A DNA stretch of 64,000 nt from Neisseria leonii (GTDB taxonomy: Bacteria > Pseudomonadota > Gammaproteobacteria > Burkholderiales > Neisseriaceae). Shown in pieces: positions 54,995-63,823 of this stretch. The notes under the pieces were generated by a model. That model was not told the DNA's origin, ran no database searches, and saw nothing but the letters and a program-made list of their open reading frames with translations. The DNA lies in NCBI RefSeq assembly GCF_028776105.2, contig NZ_CP145606.1, positions 496,001-560,000 of the forward strand, read 5' to 3'. Made by a program: the position numbers and the translations under genes. Numbering within the stretch: the first letter of the stretch is position 1; the number at the start of each line of letters is the position of its first letter.

Positions 54995-55068
54995 TGGTGC
55001 TACGCACTATTTTCAGACGGCCTGATGGTTTGAATATCCCCAACCCTTAATTGAGAAGAGAACCCGCT

Positions 55069-56094
55069 ATGTCCCACAACCATGATCATGCGCATGATCA
55101 CCATCACGCCCACACGACCAATAAAAAAGTCCTGCGTATCTCCCTGATTCTGATCGGCTCGTTTATGCTGGTGGAGGCCGTTGTCGGCTGGTGGAGCAAC
55201 AGTCTCGCGCTGCTTTCCGATGCGGGGCATATGTTTTCCGATGCGGCGGCGATTGCCCTGTCGCTGGCGGCGTTCCGTTTCGGCGAGCGTCCGGCCGACC
55301 ATAAATTGAGCTTCGGCTACCGCCGCTTTGAAATTGTGGCCGCCGCCATCAACGGCATCACGCTGCTGCTGATTGCATTGTGGATTGTGGTCGAAGCCGT
55401 CCGCCGCCTGTTTTCGCCGCCCGAAATCGCCGGCTGGCCGATGCTGTTTGTCGCCTCGCTGGGGCTGGCCGTCAATGTGTTTGTAGCCTGGTATATGCTG
55501 CGCAACTCCGATACCGAAGGCAATCTGAATATGCGTTCGGCTTATCTGCACGTGCTGGGCGACCTGCTCGGTTCGGTGGGGGCGATTTTGGCGGGTGTAC
55601 TGGTGCTGGCCTTCGGCTGGACGTGGGCGGATCCGATTGTCAGCGTACTGATCGCGCTGCTGATTGCCAAGAGTGGCTGGGGCGTAACCAAAAACAGCCT
55701 GCATATTCTGATGGAAGGTACGCCTCAGGGGATGGATATGGCGGCGGTGGCGGAGGCTATCCGCGCGGTGCCGGGTGTACAGGGCGTGCATGACATTCAT
55801 GCCTGGACGATTACCAGCCGCCAGCACGCGCTTTCCTGTCATGTGGTGGTGGACGGCAGCCTGAATATGGACGAAGCGCATCAGATTGCGCGCAACGTTG
55901 AAGCAGCGGTCAAACGCCACGGTATCGACCATGTAACGGTGCAGACCGAGCCGCCGCAGCACGGCCACGACGAACACGGCTGCCACGCGCCGCTGAATGT
56001 GGCCGAAGAGGCGCATGACCACGACCACAGCGGCCACGATCATGGCGAAGGCCATCAGCATTCGTCATCTTGCAGCGGCCGGCACAAACATTAA
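55069..56094 (+). CDS. Cation diffusion facilitator, zinc type
   Basis: A 341-residue proton-coupled metal exporter of the inner membrane with six helices. Metal-site residues are His54/Asp58 (HMFSD) in helix 2 and His161/Asp165 (HVLGD) in helix 5, the HxxxD pair that marks Zn2+-selective ZitB/CzcD members. The N-terminus (SHNHDHAHDHHHAH) and C-terminus (EEAHDHDHSGHDHGEGHQH) are His/Asp-rich metal-binding tails; the cytoplasmic CTD follows helix 6. Controlled by the divergent MerR gene through its promoter. Confidence 0.92.
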   Translation: MSHNHDHAHDHHHAHTTNKKVLRISLILIGSFMLVEAVVGWWSNSLALLSDAGHMFSDAAAIALSLAAFRFGERPADHKLSFGYRRFEIVAAAINGITLLLIALWIVVEAVRRLFSPPEIAGWPMLFVASLGLAVNVFVAWYMLRNSDTEGNLNMRSAYLHVLGDLLGSVGAILAGVLVLAFGWTWADPIVSVLIALLIAKSGWGVTKNSLHILMEGTPQGMDMAAVAEAIRAVPGVQGVHDIHAWTITSRQHALSCHVVVDGSLNMDEAHQIARNVEAAVKRHGIDHVTVQTEPPQHGHDEHGCHAPLNVAEEAHDHDHSGHDHGEGHQHSSSCSGRHKH

Positions 56095-56106
56095 GACTGG
56101 TAGCAG

Positions 56107-56151
56107 AGGCCGTCTGAAAACCCTGTCAAACGGGTTTTCAGACGGCCTTTT
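56107..56151. terminator. DUS-pair hairpin after the CDF gene
   Basis: AGGCCGTCTGAAAACCC and GGGTTTTCAGACGGCCTTTT, 12 bases after the stop. Confidence 0.85.
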
Positions 56152-56326
56152 GTCTTGAATACGGCCGCATCGGCCCGATGTGGGGCGGTAGGGAACCGAA
56201 CGGCAGGTCCGCAGCGGCGGATTCTGACGGACCAACCGCCCCGGCATCGGGCAAATCGGGCAAAATGTTGCGGAACAGGTTTGCAGACATATACGCGCCG
56301 CGCCCAAGCACGGCAGAAAGGCAGCA

Positions 56327-56932
56327 ATGAAAACGGTATGGATATTTTTGTCGGCACTGGTTTTGCTGGCGGCAGGTGCAGCAGGCGGAATCTGGTGGCA
56401 GCGGGGCGGGCAGACAGGAGCGGACGAAATACTGACGCGTCAGGCTGTGGTGCAGCGGGTGCAGGAATTGAACCGTTTGGAAAGCACCGCTTTTTATGTC
56501 GATACGATTATCCGCACCCGCAAAGAAGGCAGCTGGTACCGTTTGTGGCAGGACGCGCAAAGCGGGCTGTTTGTCGTGAAAGGGCGGGTGCTGGCAGGTG
56601 TGGATTTGGCCAAGCTCAATGAGCGCCATGTACAGCAGGCGGGCGGGCGCATGATTCTGACCATGCCGCCGGCGGAAATTCTCAGTGTGGATTTGAGCGA
56701 TCTCGAAGTGTACGATCTGAAAACCGGTTCGCTGGGAATTCACCCGATCGATAAATCTGTTTTTACCGAAGTGCAGCAGAAAGCGCGCGCGCAAGTATTG
56801 GCCTCGGCCTGCGAAGGCGGGATTTTACAGCAGGCGCAGGCATCGGCAGAACGGCAGTTGCAGCAGCTGTTTACTTTGGCACAGGCACCGGTTTCGGTTT
56901 ATCCGCCGGCCTTGCCCGAATGCAAAATTTAG
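56327..56932 (+). CDS. DUF4230 domain protein
   Basis: A 201-residue protein anchored by an N-terminal helix (VWIFLSALVLLAAGAAGGIWW). The rest, probably periplasmic, matches DUF4230: LNRLESTAFYVDTIIRTRKEG, GRVLAGVDLAKL, MILTMPPAEILSVDLSDLEVYD, then a long helix rich in Gln and Ala. Function unknown. The 175 bases before it hold no gene. Confidence 0.8.
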   Translation: MKTVWIFLSALVLLAAGAAGGIWWQRGGQTGADEILTRQAVVQRVQELNRLESTAFYVDTIIRTRKEGSWYRLWQDAQSGLFVVKGRVLAGVDLAKLNERHVQQAGGRMILTMPPAEILSVDLSDLEVYDLKTGSLGIHPIDKSVFTEVQQKARAQVLASACEGGILQQAQASAERQLQQLFTLAQAPVSVYPPALPECKI

Positions 56933-56955
56933 CTTTTTGTCAAACAGATATATTT

Positions 56956-56993
56956 AGGCCGTCTGAACAGAACGTGTTTTCAGACGGCCTTTT
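56956..56993. terminator. DUS-pair hairpin after the DUF4230 gene
   Basis: AGGCCGTCTGAAC and GTTTTCAGACGGCCTTTT, shared with the convergent MarC-family gene. Confidence 0.8.
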
Positions 56994-57002
56994 CGATATG
57001 GG

Positions 57003-57650
57003 TCAGCGCAAAACGGGGAATGCGCCCTGCAAACCGGCAATCAGCATTTGCGCCCCGATCACGGCCAGAATCAAACCCATCATCCGGGTAACGACATTCA
57101 TCACGTTTTTGCCCAGCAGGCGGGTAACGGCACTGCCGTAGAGAAACAGGACGTAGGTCATCAGGCACAGCACGGCAAAGGCTGCAACCGTAATCAGTTT
57201 GGAGCCGTAGGTTTCGCCGACCGACAGGTTCATCGCGGTGGCAATCGTGCCGGGGCCGGCCAGAAGCGGCATACCCAGCGGGGAAACGGCCACGCTCATG
57301 CGCTCTTCCAGCACTTGTTCGGGCGGCTCGTGTTCGTCGGGCTTGGGTTGGCGGTGCATGGGAGAACGATTGCCCTGTACCATGTGCAGGCCGATCATCA
57401 GTACCAGAATGCCGCCGGTTACGCGCAACGCGTAGAGCGTGATGCCGAACATTTCAAAAATCCACTGCCCCGACAGGGAAAACACCAGCACAATCAGAAA
57501 GGCAATCATCAGCCCTTTGCGCGCCACGGCTTTGGCGGTGGCCGGGCTGTCGTCCTCGGTCAGGCTCAGATAGACGGGCAGGCTGGAAATCGGGTTCATA
57601 ATGGCGAAAAAAGCCATAAAGGCCAAGCCGAACTGGTGCAGGTAGTTCAT
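57003..57650 (-). CDS. MarC family membrane protein
   Basis: A 215-residue protein with about six helices in the MarC/YhgN pattern: FFAIMNPISSLPVYLSLTED, GGILVLMIGLHMVQGN, SPLGMPLLAGPGTIATAMNLS and a closing TRMMGLILAVIGAQMLIAGL. Despite the name, MarC is not shown to give multidrug resistance, and its substrate is unknown. The ATG at 57650 begins MNYLHQFGLAF. Confidence 0.9.
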   Translation of the reverse strand: MNYLHQFGLAFMAFFAIMNPISSLPVYLSLTEDDSPATAKAVARKGLMIAFLIVLVFSLSGQWIFEMFGITLYALRVTGGILVLMIGLHMVQGNRSPMHRQPKPDEHEPPEQVLEERMSVAVSPLGMPLLAGPGTIATAMNLSVGETYGSKLITVAAFAVLCLMTYVLFLYGSAVTRLLGKNVMNVVTRMMGLILAVIGAQMLIAGLQGAFPVLR

Positions 57651-57724
57651 GGTGTCGGACGGATGAAACGGAAAGGGCGACAGTATAAGCGAAAAATGGG
57701 GCAGATGTGCCGCCTGTACAAAAA

Positions 57725-57755
57725 AGGCCGTCTGAAACGGCATTCAGACGGCCTT
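57725..57755. terminator. DUS-pair hairpin after the lipoprotein gene
   Basis: AGGCCGTCTGAAACGG and CATTCAGACGGCCTT, past the stop of the gene ending at 57772 on the minus strand. Confidence 0.75.
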
Positions 57756-57771
57756 GTGCGGAAACATGCAA

Positions 57772-58293
57772 TCAGCGTTTGGCGGCGCGGTTCAGGCGCG
57801 CAGTAGCGGCAGTATCGACTGCACAGCCTTTGAGCAGAATGTCCTGAACGCCGGTGGGCACACCGTTTACAGTCAGCTCTTTGGCCTGGGTCAGCATATT
57901 GCCGTCCACGCGGGTTACATCGGCAGGCGTGGCTTTGTCGGTAATCCAGGTCAGGCCGTTGCCGTAGTAGCTGTTTTGCGATTCACCGTTCACATCGTTG
58001 AGCACGCGTGCCAGACCCGGTGTCAGTTCGCCGTTGACTTTGGCTTGGGCGACAATCAGGGTACCGTCTTTCACGCCGTACATCACGCTCATCGGCTGCA
58101 CGCCTTGGGGCGTGGTGCAGCGGTAGGCCACTTCGATGCGGCTGTCGATGCTGTCCACAGCAGCCAATTGCGGCGCGCTGTTGGTGGTAGCGGCTTGGGC
58201 GCGGACATCTGTCTCGGCGGCTTGGGGCGCATTATTGGCGGCACAACCGGCCAAAGCCAGCATGGCGGAAGCGGAAATCAACAATTTTTTCAT
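57772..58293 (-). CDS. Lipoprotein of unknown function
   Basis: A 173-residue lipoprotein: signal peptide MKKLLISASAMLALAGC (Cys17) and then an Ala/Thr-rich linker. The core (IEVAYRCTTPQGVQPMSVMYGVKDGTL...NSYYGNGLTWITDK...ILLKGC) has two Cys that could form a disulfide and recalls, weakly, the MliC/adhesin-complex-protein fold of lysozyme inhibitors. I do not claim that function. AGGAGC precedes the ATG at 58293. Confidence 0.75.
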   Translation of the reverse strand: MKKLLISASAMLALAGCAANNAPQAAETDVRAQAATTNSAPQLAAVDSIDSRIEVAYRCTTPQGVQPMSVMYGVKDGTLIVAQAKVNGELTPGLARVLNDVNGESQNSYYGNGLTWITDKATPADVTRVDGNMLTQAKELTVNGVPTGVQDILLKGCAVDTAATARLNRAAKR

Positions 58294-58424
58294 ATTTGCT
58301 CCTGTGTCGTTGAATATCGGCCGGACGGCCGGAAAGGCTTCACATTCTAGCAACAAGTGCTGCCCTGCATTGTTCGGAAGGGTTAAGGTTTGGTGCAGGG
58401 CGAAAAATCATGTTAATGCCGCGT

Positions 58425-58430
58425 TATAAT
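58425..58430 (+). promoter_or_regulatory. -10 box candidate of recD
   Basis: Perfect TATAAT, 28 bases before the recD start; no clear -35. Confidence 0.4.
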
Positions 58431-58457
58431 GGCGGCAGTTCGATACAGGAAAACAGC

Positions 58458-60221
58458 ATGAGCAGCGGAGAATGGGCGGTACAGGCGGCACAGGCCGCAA
58501 ATGATTTTCTCGCACGGCACGCGCCGCAGGCAGCGGAGATTTGCGCGCCGTTTGTCCGCCGTCTGTTTGTCGAATGGCAGAACGGGCACAGTTATCTCGA
58601 TTTGACGGAAGCGGAACGGTTGCAGCTGGCCGCTGCGGTGCCTATTGTCGGTATGCGCGGCGACACGCCGTTGCAGTTGTGGGGACGGCGGCTGTTTTTG
58701 GGACGGGTGTGGCAGCTGGAACGCGATTTGGCATCGGAGCTGCTGCGCCTTTCTGCTGTGGTGTTGCCGCAGCCCGACGAAGCGGCGGCTGCGGCGCGTT
58801 TGGCCGCATGGTTTCCCGATGCGGGCAGCCGTGCGCAAAAAGAAGCGGCGGCTCTGGCATTATTACAGCCGCTGATGCTGATTACCGGCGGGCCGGGAAC
58901 GGGGAAAACGACGACAGTGGCGAAACTGCTGGCCTTGTTGTGCGACGGCAGAGAAAAGCCGCCGCGCATTGCCTTGGCCGCGCCGACGGGCAAGGCCGCC
59001 GCGCATATGGCGCGCGCCCTGCATCAGGCGCTGGCGCGTTTTGAGCCGTCCGAAACGGTGCGCAGCCATCTGGCCGCTTTGTCGGGGCAGACGGTACACC
59101 GCCTACTCAAACTGCGTCCGCCGCAAATGCTGCCCGCATTTGACGGCAGCCGGCCGCTGCCGCTGGATATTCTGGTGGTGGACGAAGCCTCGATGCTGGA
59201 TATGTCGTTACTGCTGTCGCTGCTGCGTGCCGTGCCGACAGGCTGCCGCGTGGTATTGCTGGGCGATGAAAACCAGCTGCCTTCGGTGGGCGCGGGTGCG
59301 GTATTGTCCGCGCTTTCGCAACCCACAGTGTTGGACGGCGAAACCGCCGCTGTGTGGCAGCGTTTGCTGCAAACCGCCCAACCGCCCGCTGTTCAGACGG
59401 CCGCTGAACCGCCGCCGCTGGCTTCGCAGATTATGCGGCTGACGGTCAGCCACCGTTTCGGCGACGACAGCGGCCTGGGCTGTCTGGCGCGTGCCGTGGC
59501 GGCAGGGGAGGCGGATTGTGCGTGGGCGCAGTTTGCCCGTTTCCCTCAGGAGTTGGCGGCAGGAGAGGCCGTCTTGGAAAGCCAGGTTCCTGCTTTTTAT
59601 GCCGCGCAGACGGCCTATTGGCAGGCGGTGGACGGGGGTAGCGCAGAAGCCGCCTTCGCACATCAGGCCGATATGGTGATGCTGACGGCCAGACGGCAGG
59701 ATGCGGCGGCGTTTAACGCGGCCTACCGGCGTTACCTGCAACAGGTGCGCGGTGTGGCGGCCGATCAGGTTTGGTTTGCGGGTCAGATGATTATGGTGGA
59801 AGAAAATCATTATCCGCTCGGAGTGTTTAACGGCGACATCGGCTTGGTGCTGCCCGACGCGCAGGGACAATTGGCGGCTTATTTCCCGTCGGCGCAGGGG
59901 CTGCGCACGCTCGCGCTCAGCCGTCTGCCTGCCTGCGGCGATGCGTTTGCGCTGACGGTGCATAAAAGTCAGGGTTCGGAATACCGCGAAGTGTGGCTGT
60001 ATGCGCCCGATGCCGTTTCAGACGGCCTCACGCGCGCGCTGCTGTATACGGCGGTTACGCGTGCGCGCGAACGTTTCCGCTTTATCGGCGGCGAAAGCGT
60101 ATTGCGTCGTGCCTGCCTGAACAATGAAACACGGCGTACCGCCTTGCGCGCGCTGTTGGCCAAACTCAGCGCAGAACAAAATACCACAGCGCGGCCAACC
60201 CCGCCGCCGCCAGCAGATTGA
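58458..60221 (+). CDS. recD: Exonuclease V subunit RecD
   Basis: 5'-3' helicase subunit of RecBCD; 587 residues. N-terminal RecD domain, then helicase motif I TGGPGTGKTTT, motif II VVDEASMLD, motif III LLGDENQLPSVGAGAVL, motif V FALTVHKSQGSEY and motif VI YTAVTRARERF. AGGAAAACAGC precedes the ATG at 58458. recB and recC are not adjacent, as usual in Neisseria. An uptake sequence encodes AVSDGLTRALL near the end. Confidence 0.96.
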   Translation: MSSGEWAVQAAQAANDFLARHAPQAAEICAPFVRRLFVEWQNGHSYLDLTEAERLQLAAAVPIVGMRGDTPLQLWGRRLFLGRVWQLERDLASELLRLSAVVLPQPDEAAAAARLAAWFPDAGSRAQKEAAALALLQPLMLITGGPGTGKTTTVAKLLALLCDGREKPPRIALAAPTGKAAAHMARALHQALARFEPSETVRSHLAALSGQTVHRLLKLRPPQMLPAFDGSRPLPLDILVVDEASMLDMSLLLSLLRAVPTGCRVVLLGDENQLPSVGAGAVLSALSQPTVLDGETAAVWQRLLQTAQPPAVQTAAEPPPLASQIMRLTVSHRFGDDSGLGCLARAVAAGEADCAWAQFARFPQELAAGEAVLESQVPAFYAAQTAYWQAVDGGSAEAAFAHQADMVMLTARRQDAAAFNAAYRRYLQQVRGVAADQVWFAGQMIMVEENHYPLGVFNGDIGLVLPDAQGQLAAYFPSAQGLRTLALSRLPACGDAFALTVHKSQGSEYREVWLYAPDAVSDGLTRALLYTAVTRARERFRFIGGESVLRRACLNNETRRTALRALLAKLSAEQNTTARPTPPPPAD

Positions 60222-60360
60222 CTGCACCGATGGTGCGCCAGCGGCGGTCGGCGGCAGCCACGCGGTGCCGGTTGCGCCGGATAAAGAAAAACGGACTCAT
60301 CAGCATGGATACCGCGCACAGTAACACCAGCAGCGCATAGTAGATTTTTTCGTTTTCCAT
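60166..60360 (-). CDS. Small membrane protein, 64 residues, after rep
   Basis: Two hydrophobic helices (residues 6-27 and 43-62) flank RRNRHRVAAADRRWR. A strong ribosome site (GGAGGGCTGAC) inside the rep stop region precedes its ATG at 60360, one base past the rep stop, so it is translated as the last gene of the rep transcript. Its 3' end overlaps the convergent recD by 56 bases. No known domain. Confidence 0.75.
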   Translation of the reverse strand: MENEKIYYALLVLLCAVSMLMSPFFFIRRNRHRVAAADRRWRTIGAVNLLAAAGLAALWYFVLR

Positions 60361-60361
60361 G

Positions 60362-62368
60362 TCAGCCCTCCGCCTGTTTTTTCGCCGCCAGCAGCGCGCG
60401 CATTTCGGACAGGCGGCTTTTGCCTTCTTCTTTGCTCACCACGGGTTCGCCGCCTTTGCGGCCGAGAATTTTCAAATCTTCCTGCGGCATTTCGTCGATA
60501 AAGCGGCTGGGTTCGGGAAACTGCCAGCTGCCCGCCCGTTTGCGCTTGATGCAGTGGGTCAGCGTGAGTTGGCGTTTGGCGCGGGTAATACCGACATACA
60601 TCAGACGGCGTTCCTCTTCCAGATTGCCTGCTTCTACGCTGTCGGCATGCGGAAACAGACCTTCTTCGCAGCCGACCAGAAAGACAAACGGATATTCCAA
60701 ACCTTTGGAAGCGTGCAGGGTGGACATTTTGACCGCATCGGTTTCTTCATCGTCCCGCCCTTCCAGCAGCGTCATCAAGGCCAATGTCTGTGCGGTTTCC
60801 AATAATGTTTTACCGTCTTCGCGGCTTTTGCGGCCGATCCAGTCGCACAAATCCTGCACGTTGCGCCATTTGATTTCGCCCGCTTTGCCTTCTTCGCTGT
60901 TCAGCAGGTGCGCTTCGTAGCCGATTTCGGCCAATAAATCCTGCATGATGCCGTCTGCCGCATCATGCGGGGCACGTTGGCGGCAGTGCTGCATCAGGTG
61001 CATAAACTGTATCAGGCTGTCGCGGCTTTTGCCGCCGATGTCTTCCAATGCCTTCATCGAACGGGCGGCCCCGAACAGAGAGCAGCCGCAGCGTTTGGCA
61101 TAATCGTTGAGTTTGCCCAGCGTAGTATCACCGATGCCGCGCTTCGGTGTGGTAACAGCACGCAGAAAGGCGGGGTCGTCTTCGGGGTTGGCAATCAGGC
61201 GGATATAGGCCAGCACATCTTTGATTTCGGCTTTGTCGAAAAAACTCTGCCCGCCCGAAATGCGGTATGGTACACGCGCGGCACGCAGGGCTTCTTCAAA
61301 GGCGCGTGCCTGATGGTTGCCCCGATAAAGAATGGCGAAATCGGCATAGGCGGTTTTGTCGCCGCCCACCAGTTTCTGTTTCACAATCTGGCTGACGACC
61401 CATTCGGCTTCGTGCTGCTCGCTCTGGCAGGCCACAACTTTCACCGGCTCGCCTTGTCCCAGCTGCGACCACAGGGTTTTGGGAAACAGCTTGGGATTGT
61501 TCTGTATCACTTGGTTGGCGATTTTTAAAATCCGCGCGGTGGAGCGGTAGTTCTGTTCGAGCTTGATGATTTTGAGCTGGGGATAGTCGGTCTGCAAAAG
61601 CCGCAGGTTTTCCATATTCGCGCCGCGCCAGGCATAGATGGACTGGTCGTCGTCGCCCACGGCGGTAAACATACCTTCGGCACCGGTGAGCAGGCGCATC
61701 AGAGCGTATTGGCAGGTGTTGGTATCCTGACACTCATCTACCAGAAGATAGCGCAGGCGCAATTGCCATTTGTGGCGCAAGGTGCTGTGATCGCGCAAAA
61801 GCAGGGTGGGCAGACGGATTAAGTCGTCGAAATCCACCGCCTGATAATGCTGCAATGTGGTTTGGTAGGCGGCGTAGGCCAGGGCAGTCTGCCGCTCCCA
61901 GTCGTTTTGTGCTTCGGATAGGGCCTGCTCGGGCGTTTTGAGGTCGTTTTTCCACAGCGAGATTTGGTGCTGGGCGTGGAAAATCTGCTCGCGCCCGGCG
62001 GTTTGGACGATTTCGCCGATGATTTTGGCACTGTCGGCCGCATCGAGAATGGAAAAGTTTTTTTTCAGCCCGGCATATTCGGCATCTTCGCGCAGCATTT
62101 TCATGCCCAGCGAATGAAAGGTGCAGACGGTGAGGCCGCGTGTCTGCTTTTTGTTCAGCATCCGGCCGATGCGTTCCTGCATTTCTTTGGCCGCTTTGTT
62201 GGTGAACGTGATGGCGGCGACGGTGTGCGGCAGGTAGCCCGCCTGTGTAATCATATAGGCGATTTTTTCGGTGATGACGCGGGTTTTGCCGCTGCCCGCA
62301 CCGGCCAGAACGAAAAGCGGCCCGCCCAAATAGTGGACGGCCTGCTGCTGTTGGGGATTGAGTTTCAT
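60362..62368 (-). CDS. rep: ATP-dependent DNA helicase Rep
   Basis: 3'-5' superfamily 1A helicase that clears proteins ahead of the replication fork; 668 residues, close to E. coli Rep. Motifs: I AGAGSGKTRV, Ia TFTNKAAKEM, II LLVDECQDTN, III VGDDDQSIYAWRGA, IV LEQNYRS, V STLHASKGLEYPFVFLVG, VI YVGITRAKRQL. The N-terminus MKLNPQQQQAVHYL and the short C-terminus favour Rep over UvrD or PcrA. Confidence 0.93.
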   Translation of the reverse strand: MKLNPQQQQAVHYLGGPLFVLAGAGSGKTRVITEKIAYMITQAGYLPHTVAAITFTNKAAKEMQERIGRMLNKKQTRGLTVCTFHSLGMKMLREDAEYAGLKKNFSILDAADSAKIIGEIVQTAGREQIFHAQHQISLWKNDLKTPEQALSEAQNDWERQTALAYAAYQTTLQHYQAVDFDDLIRLPTLLLRDHSTLRHKWQLRLRYLLVDECQDTNTCQYALMRLLTGAEGMFTAVGDDDQSIYAWRGANMENLRLLQTDYPQLKIIKLEQNYRSTARILKIANQVIQNNPKLFPKTLWSQLGQGEPVKVVACQSEQHEAEWVVSQIVKQKLVGGDKTAYADFAILYRGNHQARAFEEALRAARVPYRISGGQSFFDKAEIKDVLAYIRLIANPEDDPAFLRAVTTPKRGIGDTTLGKLNDYAKRCGCSLFGAARSMKALEDIGGKSRDSLIQFMHLMQHCRQRAPHDAADGIMQDLLAEIGYEAHLLNSEEGKAGEIKWRNVQDLCDWIGRKSREDGKTLLETAQTLALMTLLEGRDDEETDAVKMSTLHASKGLEYPFVFLVGCEEGLFPHADSVEAGNLEEERRLMYVGITRAKRQLTLTHCIKRKRAGSWQFPEPSRFIDEMPQEDLKILGRKGGEPVVSKEEGKSRLSEMRALLAAKKQAEG

Positions 62369-62379
62369 AAGTCGGAAAA

Positions 62380-62425
62380 AGGCCGTCTGAAAACAGGATG
62401 GAATGATACGGTTTTCAGACGGCCT
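62380..62425. terminator. DUS-pair hairpin after grxD
   Basis: AGGCCGTCTGAAAAC and GGTTTTCAGACGGCCT between the grxD stop and the rep start on the minus strand. Confidence 0.7.
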
Positions 62426-62448
62426 GTGCAGGAACGGTGTGGCGGGAA

Positions 62449-62757
62449 TCAGGCGTTGAGCAGGGTTTGCAGCTCGCCCGCTTCGTACATTTCCATCATG
62501 ATGTCGGAACCGCCGACAAATTCGCCGTTGACATAAAGTTGCGGAATGGTCGGCCAGTCGGAATATTCTTTGATGCCTTGGCGCACTTCGTCGTGTTCCA
62601 AAACATTGACGGTCACAAAATCTTCGCAACCGGCCGCTTTTAAAAGCTGTACCGCGCGGGAAGAAAAGCCGCATTGCGGAAACTGTTTGTCGCCTTTCAT
62701 AAACAGCACGACGCGGTGGGCGGTAACGACTTCTTTAATCTGTTCTTGAATGCTCAT
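62449..62757 (-). CDS. grxD: Monothiol glutaredoxin 4
   Basis: Carrier of [2Fe-2S] clusters with BolA-type partners; 102 residues. The active site CGFS is in PQCGFSSRAVQLL, followed by YSDWPTIPQLYVNGEFVGGSDIMMEM. Standard length and sequence for Grx4. Confidence 0.97.
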   Translation of the reverse strand: MSIQEQIKEVVTAHRVVLFMKGDKQFPQCGFSSRAVQLLKAAGCEDFVTVNVLEHDEVRQGIKEYSDWPTIPQLYVNGEFVGGSDIMMEMYEAGELQTLLNA

Positions 62758-62832
62758 GGTGTTCTTTCTGGTTTGCGGTAAAGAAATAAGCGGGCGTTAT
62801 TATGGCACGCCCCACCGGCAGCGGCAATGTGT

Positions 62833-63717
62833 TTACGGTGCTGTCCGGCTGCTGAGCAGGATGCCGGCGAAAATGGCACCGATGCCGAGCAAATGGTAGG
62901 CATACAGGGTTTCACCCAGCAGGCCGACAGCCATCAGCGTGCCGAATACCGGCATCAGATGAATGCTCAAACCGGCGCGCACGGGGCCGAAGTGGGCGAT
63001 GGCCGCGTTGTAGCACAAATAGGCCACTACCGAGGGCAGCAGCCCGACATAGGCCAGCGCGAGCAGCGCATCGGGCGAGGGCTGAGGCAGGCCGTATCGG
63101 GCGGTTTCCCACAGCCAGAACGGCAGCAGTACGGCAAGGGCGATGACAATCTGCACGGCAGTCAGGCCGGTGCGGTTGACGGCGGGGTCGATGCGCTTCA
63201 TCCACAGGGTATAGAGTGCCCAGCAGACGACGGCGGCCAGCACCCACAAATCGCCGGGGTTGAATTGCAGGCGCACCAGATTCTGCCAGTCGGCACGCAG
63301 GATAATCAGTGCCACGCCGGTCAGCGAAACGGCCAAACCGGCAATTCGGCGGCCGTGCAGCGGCTGGCGGTAAAACAGCGCACCGAACAGCAGAATCAGT
63401 ACGGGAATGCAGGAGTTGAGCAGAATGGCATTGGTGCCGGTGGTGCTGTGCAGGCCGGTGTAAACCAACGTGTTGAACGCTGCGCAGCCCGTTACGGCGG
63501 TGGCGGCAATCAGCGGCCACTGACTGCGGTAGTGCGGCAGGTCGCGGCGGATATGGGGCAGGGCGAAAGGCAGCAGTACCAACAGGGCGATGACCCAGCG
63601 GCCGAATGAAAGCGACAGCGGCAGAATATCGTCGCGCACGGCGCGTCCGACCAGCATATTGCCCGCCCACAGCAGGGGCGGGGTTACCAGGAAAAAATAA
63701 GGTTTGAAAACAGTCAT
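62833..63717 (-). CDS. EamA/DMT superfamily transporter
   Basis: A 294-residue permease with ten predicted helices arranged as two EamA repeats (PPLLWAGNMLVGRAV...and LWVLAAVVCWALYTLWMKR...). NTLVYTGLHSTTGTNAILLNSCIPV and SVVAYLCYNAAIAHFGPVRAGLSIHLMPVFGTLMA are the conserved ends of each repeat. Members export metabolites or amino acids; this one cannot be assigned. Start at 63717 by similarity; there is no strong ribosome site. Confidence 0.88.
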   Translation of the reverse strand: MTVFKPYFFLVTPPLLWAGNMLVGRAVRDDILPLSLSFGRWVIALLVLLPFALPHIRRDLPHYRSQWPLIAATAVTGCAAFNTLVYTGLHSTTGTNAILLNSCIPVLILLFGALFYRQPLHGRRIAGLAVSLTGVALIILRADWQNLVRLQFNPGDLWVLAAVVCWALYTLWMKRIDPAVNRTGLTAVQIVIALAVLLPFWLWETARYGLPQPSPDALLALAYVGLLPSVVAYLCYNAAIAHFGPVRAGLSIHLMPVFGTLMAVGLLGETLYAYHLLGIGAIFAGILLSSRTAP

Positions 63718-63737
63718 GATGAGTGCAGTCGCGTTTG

Positions 63738-63818
63738 AGGCCGTCTGAAAACGGATGCGGGCGGTTTTAGGCAGTATCCGCTGCCCGTTTCCGCAGGCCG
63801 TATTTTCAGACGGCCTTT
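63738..63818. terminator. Long-loop DUS pair after fbp
   Basis: AGGCCGTCTGAAAAC and ATTTTCAGACGGCCTTT about 53 bases apart, past the fbp stop on the minus strand. The loop contains further GC-rich pairing (GCGGGCGG near 63757 with CCGCTGCCCG near 63778). Confidence 0.55.
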
Positions 63819-63823
63819 GCCGT

